Shown piece by piece: positions 45,155-54,882 of a stretch of 64,000 bases of DNA (position 1 is the stretch's first letter; each line of letters begins with the position of its first letter). Made by a program: the position numbers and the translations under genes. The stretch comes from Sthenelais limicola (taxonomy: Eukaryota; Annelida; Polychaeta; Phyllodocida; Sigalionidae). The notes under the pieces were generated by a model that had not been told where the DNA came from, did not search any database, and worked only from the letters and a program-made list of their open reading frames with translations. The stretch spans positions 54,952,986 through 55,016,985 of the forward strand of contig OW804097.1 in the NCBI GenBank assembly GCA_942159475.1. Reading direction: 5' to 3'.

Positions 45155-47157
45155 ATTCAGAGGTTCTCACAACTTTTCCCTCTTCCAGACAAATAAAGAC
45201 AATTATGAAAATCAAGATTATGCTCCTTCCAGAAGAGACAATCTTAGTCCACTTGAGTGACTGGTGGACATCTCGTTAATGAGAACAGGTTATCTGATAG
45301 ATGAGCGCTTATGGACATGCCAATTAATGAAGAATACTGCACGAACATCCCCCATCCCCATAGGGATAGTGTCACCTTTTTCTTTTTAAAGTTTGTCACA
45401 GTTTTTACTCACCTTACAAAACTTTTCTTAAAAAATGCGTTATAACTTTGTAATAGAAAAACCAATGGTTATAATAGTGTAAAACCTTACAAAGGCGCAG
45501 CACTTCATCCAATTTATTGCAAAAGCTTACAGACAATCTTAGGAAAATCTTCATTGCCTGAGAGAATATAGAGTTTTATCAATTATCCAACACAAAAGGC
45601 AACCACTCTGGTTTTTATTAGATGTTAAAGGAATTAAATTGTGAAAAACCTACCATGTCGATTAAGCTGAAAACACCAAATCTTCAAGTAAGAATTCCAA
45701 AGGCCTGTTGCCCGCCTTCCCCAGAATTTCTTGCATGCTAAGACCCTCTCCACTTAACCTAGTTTCGAAAAATGAACAAAAACATGATAACAGGCTGCTT
45801 AATGATACAAAAGTGTGAGCCATTCTTAAATGAGAGAGCTTTTTTACTCAGCTTTGTCCTGAGGCTGCTTGCTTTTCTTGTCACCATTGCCGACTGATGT
45901 GTGAGAAGGAGGAAAGGCTTTTCTCCCTAATAAAGCTTATTATTGCCTACCAGTAATTCTGATCTCTGGTAAAATGCTCTTAATTATTGCAAACATTTGA
46001 GTCTCAGCTCGTGGCACGAACTGGTCGAATTCTACCCAAGGCGGAGTTTTAAAAAGACCCACAGGGCAATAATAAGCTCTGTACAATAGTGGGAAATGGT
46101 GGAAAGATACGGTTCAAACACCCAATGGTCTAACTAGTGTGTGAAATTTTCATCTTTTAATTTAGAAATAAAATGAGCTGGGATAATTGAGAATATTCAC
46201 AGTCCAGCCTATTACCGGAGGGTCCAGATATCATCTCCCATACCCCCTGCGCGCTTGATCGCGTTTTACCCATAACATCTCTTAGGCTGTTACCACAAGG
46301 TGTAGGGTTACTGAGACTGGGGCTCTTAAAGTTGCACTATACTAACTGAGCATTTGGGAGGATTGCGAAATGACACACATTTATGAGTGTCCATTTCAAG
46401 CACTGTTTATATCTGTGTGTAATTCATATCTTCGATATTCACAAAAGAATAGGACGAATATTTAAATATTTTTGAATTATTTCAGTACCAGAATAGTGTG
46501 AGCCAGCATTTATTCAAATTCAATATGTTGCCTGTCTAGTCCCTCATAGAGAGCCTCACACTCCAAACATGTGTCAGTGGTTAAGAGCCGGCTAGGCACC
46601 GGCCACTCTATGGTCCCTTTTTACCGCATACCAATTTAACAACCAAATTTGGTTGGTCAAACGCGGTAGTTGTCTAGAGTGTTCCCGCGATAATCCTGGA
46701 AGCGTCAAGAGTATATTCAGAGTAACTTATTTCGATTTGTTTAATATCTTTTCGCTGGGCAAGATATATATACTATATTCAGATGGAATCAAAAAACGTA
46801 ATTTCTGACCAAGCCTTCATAAAAAACAGTCTGGTCGGTATACTCCAGATTTTTTCAATAAAATGTACACCTACGTACACAACTTTTCCAACACAACTAT
46901 CCTCTGTACCGGGGGCTCACTCAGTAACAGAGCCTGAGCCATCCTCCAGTTCAACATGATTTTCATCATGTATACTCAACTTTTCCATATTGGGATTGTT
47001 CAATATGGGTTCGGTGAGTCCATTGCTGGACATCAAATAAATCTATTCTGTGACCACAGAATAATATTCAACAATATCTTATCAAATTAATAATGAGAAT
47101 AAATCAAAAGGTCACGGCATCAAAATGTAATGGCCCTTGGTTAACACTGAGGAGGAG
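45155..47157. other. Unassigned non-coding sequence left of the DIRS element
   Basis: No supported gene or clear mobile element. A 12-bp palindrome ACCAAATTTGGT lies near 46641-46652. The DIRS insertion site is at its right edge. Confidence 0.5.
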
Positions 47158-47223
47158 AATTCCTAGGTGTCGCCAGCCGCTAGGGTGGCGACCCCATGAG
47201 AGGAAGGAACATACTCCAGTCAC
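47158..47223 (+). repeat. DIRS left inverted terminal repeat
   Basis: Begins AATTCCTAGGTGTCGCCAGC and runs through GAGAGGAAGGAACATACTCC to AGTCAC. It aligns with the complement of 52144-52207 throughout, but the two differ at about 15 positions, mostly in the outer 40 bp. Its first 44 bp are perfectly repeated (inverted) in the ICR. Confidence 0.9.
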
Positions 47224-47449
47224 TTTAAAAGGTTCGCGCAACTTTCAGTCACGCAACTTTTCGTTACGGCAGTTCTTTTGAAACTCCCGCACGTCTACAT
47301 TCATCCCTTCTCACCCAGACTACCATCCATCTATAGCATTTCTTCTCAAGCACCTTTCGGACCTGTCTTTAGCTGCTCTCTACCTCCCTCAGGGTTATTA
47401 TTAGGTTTTGAGTTGGTCCTCGTGGCTTTGCCCCACTGACCTGAGCAAG

Positions 47450-48853
47450 ATGGCGACTAACCACGGCGAAAACGGGGCCACAGGCCCTGAAGATGGCAGG
47501 CCTCCAGTCGACCATCGCCCCAAGACACCTCCCCCAGAGGAGCGAGAAAGCATTTCTAAGGAGATACAGAATTTAGCTCTCCAGGTGACTGCATCATTAG
47601 ATGGAATTAATACCAGGCTAAACAAGCTGGAGGCTGGGCCTTCCATGGTGAATCAACCCCGTCGGGAACCAGACCTCTCCAGGCTTTACTCAAGTAGATA
47701 TGATGAGGATGAGGATGATTATTTTAATCAAGACAGTAAACGCATGAGAAGTGCCTATTCTTCATCTTACAGGCGCTCTCGCTCTAGGAGTAGAAGCAGA
47801 GGCCGAGTTCATCATAGGGGGACCCATGATGTAAGTCCTTCGACTTCCCGCCATGGTTCTCCCGCGCCATTAACGCATGAGCGGAAAAGCTACTACGCGC
47901 ATGCGCAAGATCCCAGTCAGGAGGAAAACATCCGGGAGGAAGGCGAGATCTTGGACGATCTTTTGGGAGATGATGAGGAGGAAGAAGATATTTTCTCCAA
48001 TCTCACCGACAGAATTGCTGCTAAGGAGGCTACGGGACCAAAAATCAAAAGTGAGTTCCTCGTTGCTTCAGTTGCTAAAATCTTTGAAAACCCCCCGACC
48101 ATGAAGCTACTTGAGGAGATGCGTGAAAAATATCTCCGCCCCGAGAATGTGCCACATCTTCAGATACCATCCATTGAGAAGGAGGTGTGGGGGGCTCTTT
48201 CCAAACAAGGTCAGTGGAATGACTCTTACAACCAACGTGTACAGGGTGTACTTATGGGTTCGATCACGGCACAAGTCAAATCTGTGGACGAGTTAGGGAT
48301 CTTAAGAAAGTCGATCAAGGATCCTCAGACTCAGGCCGAACTGAAACGGATCATGCTAAACCTTCAGGAGGGAGTCAGCATGATGGCTTTCCTAAACAAG
48401 TTTGTTCTGGTCAAGCAGAGGCGTGAGGCCCTAAAACCCCATCTAAAGGAGGGGTACAAGGATATGGCCACCAACCATAAGAGATTCCCTTCGACGGCTT
48501 CCAATCTTCTGGGAGCAAATTTGGAAGAGAACATAAAATCTCTGGAAACCACAAAGAAACTATCTCGGATCGTGGAAACTGGTTATCAACCCAAGAAAGG
48601 ACAGGGAAATGACCAAAAGGGAAATGGTGGTGGTGGTGGTGGTTTCAATAAAGGAAACAACGCCAACAAAGGTAACAACAATGGTGGTTACCAGAAGGGC
48701 CAGCCAAAAAATGGGGGACGACCCTCCTACAAACCGCGGGGGGGTCACCAACAACAGCAGGACCGGAATCCTCGCTACAGGGACGACGACCGGAGGGATT
48801 ACTACCCCCGGGACGACCGCAGGGACCAGCGGTCTCGTTCCAATCGCTACTAA
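47450..48853 (+). CDS. gag: DIRS gag-like protein (ORF1)
   Basis: 467 residues from the ATG at 47450 (MATNHGENGATGPEDG; the context AAGATGG is good) to TAA at 48853. Order of features: a polar N-terminal part with a short helix (ISKEIQNLALQVTASLDGI, about residues 35-53), an Arg-Ser run (RRSRSRSRSRGR near residue 110), an acidic block (ILDDLLGDDEEEED near 170), a helical core of about 180 residues, and a C-terminal Gly/Asn/Gln/Arg-rich tail (from about residue 385) ending DQRSRSNRY. No CCHC zinc knuckle is present; the RS and RGG-like parts probably bind RNA instead. In DIRS elements this frame is taken to supply the particle or RNA-binding protein. It stops two bases before the ATG of ORF2 (TAAATATG), which suggests reinitiation. 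Confidence 0.88.
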   Translation: MATNHGENGATGPEDGRPPVDHRPKTPPPEERESISKEIQNLALQVTASLDGINTRLNKLEAGPSMVNQPRREPDLSRLYSSRYDEDEDDYFNQDSKRMRSAYSSSYRRSRSRSRSRGRVHHRGTHDVSPSTSRHGSPAPLTHERKSYYAHAQDPSQEENIREEGEILDDLLGDDEEEEDIFSNLTDRIAAKEATGPKIKSEFLVASVAKIFENPPTMKLLEEMREKYLRPENVPHLQIPSIEKEVWGALSKQGQWNDSYNQRVQGVLMGSITAQVKSVDELGILRKSIKDPQTQAELKRIMLNLQEGVSMMAFLNKFVLVKQRREALKPHLKEGYKDMATNHKRFPSTASNLLGANLEENIKSLETTKKLSRIVETGYQPKKGQGNDQKGNGGGGGGFNKGNNANKGNNNGGYQKGQPKNGGRPSYKPRGGHQQQQDRNPRYRDDDRRDYYPRDDRRDQRSRSNRY

Positions 48854-48855
48854 AT

Positions 48856-50814
48856 ATGTGCAAACGGGTGAGTTCTTTTCCAAGCTTGGAAGGCCTTACC
48901 CTCTCTACAACGGGCCCTGTGCCCCTGTGTTTCTCCCCAGGAAATCTGTCTAATCATCTCTTTGAGTGGGAATGTATCACCTCAGATTCCACTATTCTCT
49001 CTTACATCCAAGGGGTTCAACTAGATTTTATAAGGGAACCGGTTCAGCTTTTTCAGTCCTCCCAATATTCATTTGCTCCCGTCCGCCAACAGGCGGTCGC
49101 TTATGAAGTTGAGAAATTAATCTCCAAACAAGTGGTAGAGAAGATCGACCATGATGAAATTGCCTTTCTTTCAAATGTTTTTGTTGTACCCAAACCTAAT
49201 GATAGGTGGAGGTTAATTATCGACCTAACAGAGCTAAACAAGTTTCACCAAAAATGTCACTTCAAGATGGATAACCTACAGTCGGCCATCGATATGCTCT
49301 TACCCCACTCCTTCATGTCATCTCTGGATTTGCAAGAGGCATATTTCTCCATGTCTCTGCATAGCGATTTCAGAAAGTATGTGTGTTTTCCATGGAATGG
49401 TGAATTTTACAGTTTCAAATGTGTGCCATTCGGATTAACCTCAGCACCCTTCATCTTTACCAAAATTATGAAGCCAGTGTTTGCGGAGCTACACAACCAA
49501 GGAGGTCACGGCTTCTCTTACATTGATGACTCCTTCCTGTGGGGATCCACCCAGGAAGAGTGTGCTCACTCTGTGAATAAGACGCTTCAGTTATTCGAAC
49601 GCCTAGGTTTCTATGTGCATCCAGAGAAATCATCTCTGATCCCAAGAAAATCTATGAAATTTTTGGGGTTCATCTTAGATTCTGAGACTATGGAAGTCTA
49701 CCCTCCTATGGAAAAGCGCCAATCAACCTTGGAAAAGATTGAGAGCATTCTGAGGAGTGATAATAATGTGTTTACTATTCAGCGCATCGCTTCACTGGTG
49801 GGTACCCTAGTGGATCTATGCAGAGGCATTGATTATGGCCTAGCCCATTACAAGTGCATTGAGAAAGACAAGATCATGGCTTTGTTTTTCAGTGATGGTG
49901 ATTTCTCCTCAAATATGTACTTATCCCCCAAGGCCTTTGACGATCTTCTGTGGTGGAAACACAATTTACCTTGGAGGGTAAAGAAGATCCGTATCTTCGC
50001 CCCCACCATCACCATGTTCACGGATGCTGCTAACGCAGGGTCGGGTGCAGTGATAGAGGGTACCTTGTCTGGTCAGGACATGACAGCTCAGGGCACTTGG
50101 GATGATTATGAGGAGGGTTATCACATAAATGTAAAGGAAATTCTGGCAGTGAAATTAGGCCTTTTTTCCCTTCTCCGCGAAGTCACTGATACTTCTATCC
50201 TAATCAGGAGCGACAACACTACTACGGTCGCCTATATCAATAAATTTGGAGGAACCAAATCTGAGGGGTGTGATGCAGTGGCCAGAGAGATCTGGTCGTG
50301 GGCCGAGGAGAGAAATAATTGGCTCACATCATCCCACATCCCCAGAGTAGAGAATGTCAAGGCAGATCTCGCCAGCAGGCATCATTCAGCCGATACAGAA
50401 TGGCAATTACATCAGTCGATCTTCGATCATATTGTGTCAGAGTTTGGTCAACCAGATATTGATTTGTTTGCAACCTATAAGAATTTCAAGGTCCAGACTT
50501 TCGCTAGCTGGTTCCCAGACCCCATGACATCATATATTGATGCCTTTTCAATCTCTTGGAAGGTTTTCAAACGTCCCTATCTCTTTCCTCCTTTCAGGCT
50601 AGTGGGGAAGTGTCTGCAGAGAATCATCGTGCACAAGATCAGAGCGATTCTCATAGTCCCCAATTGGCCCAGCCAACCGTGGATGTCGCAGTTCCACAGT
50701 TACAAGAGGAAAATCCTCATCATTCCAGGAAGACCAAAGAACCTGATTGCCGACAAATCCTTCAAACAGGACCCAAGAATGGAGAAAACTCCCCTCTTGG
50801 CAGGTCTCTTTTAG
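48856..50814 (+). CDS. pol: DIRS reverse transcriptase-RNase H-methyltransferase-like protein (ORF2)
   Basis: 652 residues. The RT domain spans about residues 95-290: RWRLIIDLTELNK, the first catalytic Asp in MSSLDLQEAYF, the CVPFGLTSAPFIFTKIMKP block, the catalytic box YIDD (residues 222-225) and the primer-grip area FLGFILD. RNase H follows: FTDAANAGSGAV (Asp 390), NVKEILAVKLGL, IRSDNTTTVAYIN and VKADLASRH, so all four acidic residues are present. The last part has the layout of the Dam-like methyltransferase domain of DIRS elements: DLFATYKN from Asp 536, DAFSISW, FPPF (577-580) and LIVPNWPSQPW. FPPF sits where active Dam enzymes have D/N-PP-Y/W, so methylation activity is doubtful. The protein copies element RNA into DNA. 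Its 3' end overlaps the next frame by about 260 nt. Confidence 0.93.
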   Translation: MCKRVSSFPSLEGLTLSTTGPVPLCFSPGNLSNHLFEWECITSDSTILSYIQGVQLDFIREPVQLFQSSQYSFAPVRQQAVAYEVEKLISKQVVEKIDHDEIAFLSNVFVVPKPNDRWRLIIDLTELNKFHQKCHFKMDNLQSAIDMLLPHSFMSSLDLQEAYFSMSLHSDFRKYVCFPWNGEFYSFKCVPFGLTSAPFIFTKIMKPVFAELHNQGGHGFSYIDDSFLWGSTQEECAHSVNKTLQLFERLGFYVHPEKSSLIPRKSMKFLGFILDSETMEVYPPMEKRQSTLEKIESILRSDNNVFTIQRIASLVGTLVDLCRGIDYGLAHYKCIEKDKIMALFFSDGDFSSNMYLSPKAFDDLLWWKHNLPWRVKKIRIFAPTITMFTDAANAGSGAVIEGTLSGQDMTAQGTWDDYEEGYHINVKEILAVKLGLFSLLREVTDTSILIRSDNTTTVAYINKFGGTKSEGCDAVAREIWSWAEERNNWLTSSHIPRVENVKADLASRHHSADTEWQLHQSIFDHIVSEFGQPDIDLFATYKNFKVQTFASWFPDPMTSYIDAFSISWKVFKRPYLFPPFRLVGKCLQRIIVHKIRAILIVPNWPSQPWMSQFHSYKRKILIIPGRPKNLIADKSFKQDPRMEKTPLLAGLF

Positions 50815-51827
50815 ATAACACCATCGCCTCTCTGGACCTGTCCGATAGAGCCAAGGAACACTACAGGCTCGGGTGGTCGACTAATACCCGTAAGTCATAT
50901 GACACCTATCACAAGAAATGGAGAGACTACTGTTGCCTCCAAGGAATCTCCTATGAGACCAAATCGTTGCATCACGGTATTGAGTTCCTTTGTGACCTTT
51001 TCGAGGACGGTCATTCTTATACAGCAATTGGCAGCGCCAGATCTTCACTTTCATCTATTTTTGGGAAATTTGGGAAGGACACCTTCAGCTCCCATGAACA
51101 CGTATCCCGAATCATTAAGGGCATGTTCTCCCAACGACCGCCAAAAACCAGATACTCAGAGACCTGGGATCCGGACATTGTGCTTAACTACCTACAGCAG
51201 CTTTTCCCTCATAGGAATTTAAATCTTCCTCAGCTAACTCAGAAGGTGGCCACTCTTTTGATGATGGTTACTAGCCAACGAGTGCAAACTTTGCGCTCTA
51301 TCAAATGTGAGGACATTATCTTCTCGGGCAAGGAGAAAGCTACCATCCTACTGTCGGTGAGTTCGGTGGGCAAAGCCCTAGGAAAGATTTCTCTTGAGGC
51401 TTACACCAAGAACAAGCGCCTATGCATTATAAATTGCCTCAGGCACTACAGCTATAGAACCAAAGATTTGAGACCTTCAGACGAGGATGATGTCATCTCA
51501 GGTCCCCTTTTTATTAGTCATACCAAACCTCACAAGCCAGTACAGAACTCCACTATCGCCAAATACATTAGATGTACTCTCAAGGCGTCTGGCATTGACA
51601 CCACGACCTTCAAGGCACATAGTGTGAGAGGGGCAACCACCTCCAAATTAGCCCTCATCCATGTTCCAATACATCAGATTATGGAAACGGCAGTATGGAA
51701 AGATGAAAACATCTTCCGTAAATTCTATCAGAAGCCCATTAATGTCACAACCTCCACGGCTTCACACCTTCTGGACTCTCATAGAGGAGCCGAAGCAAAG
51801 AAGGGAAGGAGACCCAAAAACAATTAA
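50556..51827 (+). CDS. DIRS tyrosine recombinase (ORF3)
   Basis: Open frame of 423 codons in the -1 frame relative to ORF2. The true protein probably starts near 50800, where the sequence becomes recombinase-like (LLDNTIASLDLSDRAKEHYR, then the SAM-like core-binding part STNTRKSYDTYHKKWRDYC). Catalytic residues of the tyrosine recombinase family are in place: Arg in TSQRVQTL (codon 51279), His-x-x-Arg in HSVRG (51618 and 51627) and the nucleophile Tyr in FRKFYQKP (51726). The enzyme inserts the circular DNA intermediate without target duplication. There is no in-frame ATG before the domain; the first Met codons are inside it. Expression must therefore use a frameshift from ORF2, splicing (TCTCTTTTAG at 50804-50813 resembles an acceptor) or a non-AUG start. 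The frame ends RRPKNN-stop at 51827. Confidence 0.92.
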   Translation: MEGFQTSLSLSSFQASGEVSAENHRAQDQSDSHSPQLAQPTVDVAVPQLQEENPHHSRKTKEPDCRQILQTGPKNGENSPLGRSLLDNTIASLDLSDRAKEHYRLGWSTNTRKSYDTYHKKWRDYCCLQGISYETKSLHHGIEFLCDLFEDGHSYTAIGSARSSLSSIFGKFGKDTFSSHEHVSRIIKGMFSQRPPKTRYSETWDPDIVLNYLQQLFPHRNLNLPQLTQKVATLLMMVTSQRVQTLRSIKCEDIIFSGKEKATILLSVSSVGKALGKISLEAYTKNKRLCIINCLRHYSYRTKDLRPSDEDDVISGPLFISHTKPHKPVQNSTIAKYIRCTLKASGIDTTTFKAHSVRGATTSKLALIHVPIHQIMETAVWKDENIFRKFYQKPINVTTSTASHLLDSHRGAEAKKGRRPKNN

Positions 51828-51901
51828 CTCTCCTCCCACTGTACATAGTTCTTTACCTCTCTGAGGTTACAGACTTAGGACGGGAATTGACCAGGTTAAA
51901 G

Positions 51902-52029
51902 TCTCATGGGGTCGCCACCCTAGCGGCTGGCGACACCTAGGAATTAGACGAACATACAAAGCTTACCTTGTTCGCTGAAGTATGTTTCATAATTCCTAGT
52001 GGAGTCAGCCGCTGGGTGGAGGGCACATG
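51902..52029. repeat. DIRS internal complementary region (ICR)
   Basis: 128 bp. Positions 51902-51945 are the perfect complement of the element's first 44 bp; 51946-52029 are the perfect complement of its last 84 bp. The two blocks adjoin with no spacer, so the ICR is the complement of the circle junction. It is thought to act as template for completing the ends. Outside it, GGGAATTGACC (51882-51892) and its complement near 52090-52100 form a further short stem. Confidence 0.95.
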
Positions 52030-52143
52030 CCCGCCCACCGTCCCAGGCACTCACCTGCGGCTGACTTAACCAGTACTCTTTCGGATTTTGGTCAATTCCC
52101 TAGTTTTGTGAAGGTTCAAATTTCTTGAACCTTACGTTAAAGT

Positions 52144-52252
52144 GTGACTGGAGTACGTTCCTTCCTCTCATGTGCCCTCCACCCAGCGGCTGACTCCACT
52201 AGGAATTATGAAACATACTTCAGCGAACAAGGTAAGCTTTGTATGTTCGTCT
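52144..52252 (-). repeat. DIRS right inverted terminal repeat with terminal extension
   Basis: 52144-52207 is the imperfect complement of the left repeat. 52208-52252 is a 45-bp extension (ATGAAACATACTTCAGCG to GTATGTTCGTCT) found only at the right end and in the ICR. A longer right repeat is usual for DIRS elements. Confidence 0.9.
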
Positions 52253-52952
52253 AAATAACGACAATAAGAGCGAATCTTGGTTGCAATTACTCTGTTTAAT
52301 ATGACAATAGACATTTGGCATAGTAGAAATATTAACATAGGAATGAAGGTGTCAAATGTAAAGGTATTAAGGTATAAAGAAGTATAGAAGAATAAAATGT
52401 AGTCTACTAGACTCTACTGCCACCTTGTGGCCAACATACACATAATACTGGTATAAAATAATGCGCGCAATGCGTGAGAAATGCTTGCGCAGCATGCATG
52501 TACATAATTATAAGCATTTATTATACGCACATGCTATATGAGAGGTGCTATAAGTGGGGTGCTATAAAAATATTCATATAGGACGCGTCCTATAAAAATG
52601 TAGTTGTCTAAAAATAGCTCTGACGTTACCTCAGCACTTCTGCTGTCTCCGCGGAGATCCCCGCGATCTGTACTATAATTGGTACTATAATTATAAAAAT
52701 ATAATAAAAACCACACCGTTAAATAGAGAATTAAATTCTCTATCAAATGATATAAGCTTTATTATTGTAGCTTAAGAAATGGCCACGATATGAACGTTTT
52801 AATTCAACAATGTCAGTAAGTAAATACTGCATGAATAACATAGGCCTGACAAGGCACCGTTGTACTAATGGGGCTCTCAGCAGTGCTCTCTGAGAGTTCT
52901 TTAATACTTTTTCAGTTATATCTGATGATATATGATCAAATTTTATGCACAT

Positions 52953-53091
52953 ATAATAAATATAGAGTGGAACTCGCCGGCAATAATCGAAAAATTTATT
53001 GGACTTGATTTGTGCATCGTGCTTATGTGGACAAATCAAGTCCAATAAATTTTTTGATTATTGCCGGCGAGTTCCACTCTATATTTATTAT
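52953..53091. repeat. Long perfect hairpin (61-bp arms), foldback MITE candidate
   Basis: Left arm 52953-53013 and right arm 53031-53091 are complementary at 60 of 61 positions, with a 17-nt loop (GCATCGTGCTTATGTGG). The outer ends are ATAATAAATATAGAGTGG and the inner ends GGACTTGATTTGT. Pairing continues loosely outward (GCACAT with ATGTGT). Nothing in it is coding. Near-perfect arms mean either recent origin or ongoing conversion. Confidence 0.88.
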
Positions 53092-54811
53092 ATAATGTGT
53101 AAGAAGTTTATGAACAGTAGAGTTAGGACATGGCATTACAAATTTAGCTTGGAAGTAGTGTAAGGTACGTTTATATTCCACCCTAAATGGTATTTTTTGT
53201 ATCTAAACATTCTCTATAATAAATAGGGCAGTTGGTGAAACTGACCCAAAGTACATACACGTGTAGTACGCCTAACATACATTCACGTGGTCGTAGTTGA
53301 TAAATGCCAGAGTTTTCGCATGAATTAAAACAAGTGCTGTTGGTGGTGCATTATTTGATTACTCTCTCACTCACTCTATCACTATTAGGGAGCGAGTGGT
53401 GGACACTTCCTTCCCTTAAACCAAGGAGGGTAACTTATAAAAGGTTTCCGACTTGGGTTATGCAATATCTTTTGGAGGTTATAATATTCAGAGTATTGGC
53501 CAACCTTGCACAATGACACCTTTGCCTGTGACTCATTGTAAGCAATGTTCTTATTCCTGACATATTTTACTTTCTCTTACATTTTCACATCTCAGTTTTA
53601 GATTTAGCAAATGAAACTATGGACTTTCTTATTCTGAGTTTACTCTCTGAATATAATTTATACGGTTATTATCACATTATGATATTATTTCTTGGCTCTA
53701 ACTACCGTAAGTACATGTATTAAAGCCAGCATGCCTATGAGGTGCATTGTTGAATATTATTTTTAAACAATGAGGATTGTAACTAAACATAGAAATAACA
53801 ATTAACTGGGTCCAGTGAGGGCTTCCAGACCAGCAATAATTCTAATCATTTCAAATACACCCAATAATAAGTGTCATGCTTTTTATGTTCAGTGAGGCTA
53901 AGTTACAGACTAAATGCTTGACTCAGAGTGACTGCATAATTGACTGTATTACACTACAGATTCTCTATAAAAGTGTCTTGCAACTGACTGTTCAACTTTG
54001 AAATAACCTGGCGGAGGTTCCTATGGTGGTAATAGTAGGAATCAATACAGAATATCCCCGTTTAACCATGATATTCTCACACATATCTTACACTGGCTCA
54101 GACTATACAAATATGATGAGAGGTAACAACACATCCCTAAGCACCAAAGGGTTCTTATTATGCCTATTTTCATGCGCTTTGAAATCTATCTTTCTATACA
54201 GTTATGTGTGTACATAAACATGAAAATGCCAATAGCACTTGACGCCATAGGCAGCCTCAGGGATTCATTAGATTAAGGGTAATGCATCATATCCTCCCCT
54301 GTGCCTATCACATTTATAGCTTAGGGAAATGGCCTCAGGGGCGGAGTAGTAACAATCTAATTTAAATCCCATCATGCACAAAAACAACTTTAAGCCTTGA
54401 CTTATTTATATATATTTTTTAAATATTTGTATTGGCCAGGTATATTTAATCAATTAAGAAAACGCACAACCAGCAAATATGTCTGTTTTCAAATTCAAAA
54501 TTTATATAATTACTCTTAAGTACATTACATCCACCATTAGGTTTTACCATCACTTAATCAAAATCAAATCAAATCCACAAGTATCGAATCAATAACCTTG
54601 TTCCTATTCCAAGGTTGGTGTATGACCAAATTAATTACCTTCCAATCGTTTCAACAAAACTAAATTCAAGTCCAATCATTTAGGTCTATTCATATCTATC
54701 AAATCTTAACCGCAATTGACCATTGGATAACATAGTCAATATTACTACACCAGCGTATTTAGCCCCGAGAGTGGCCATGGGTTGGAGTGATTGAGGTAGT
54801 AAGTCTAGGCT

Positions 54812-54882
54812 ATCCCTATAGCACAGATGGTAAGAACACTGATTATGTATTATACAAGACTTGGGTTCGAGTCCTTTCTGGG
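54812..54882 (+). repeat. tRNA-derived SINE head
   Basis: TAGCACAGATGG (54819-54830) is an A box with one mismatch and GGTTCGAGTCC (54864-54874) is a perfect B box, 33 bases downstream. The acceptor and T stems do not pair properly, so it is not a functional tRNA gene. The region around the A box resembles the one at 35281. Confidence 0.6.

Larger units (their letters stand above)
47158..52252 (+). mobile_element. Complete DIRS-type tyrosine-recombinase retrotransposon
   Basis: 5,095 bp with three intact frames in DIRS order (gag; RT/RNase H/methyltransferase-like; tyrosine recombinase), inverted terminal repeats and an internal complementary region (ICR). The ICR at 51902-52029 is exactly complementary to the first 44 bp (47158-47201) and the last 84 bp (52169-52252) joined end to end, which is the hallmark of DIRS elements replicating through a circle. 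There is no target-site duplication, as expected for recombinase-mediated insertion; AA lies at both junctions. With all frames open and the ICR still identical to both ends, this looks like a recent and possibly active copy. Confidence 0.93.

Noticed and set aside
47917..48883. Minus-strand and alternative-frame ORFs over the DIRS gag and pol genes
   Set aside because: Shadows of the real frames, which carry the recognisable domains.
54812..54882. Functional tRNA gene
   Set aside because: The B box is perfect, but the acceptor and T stems do not pair.
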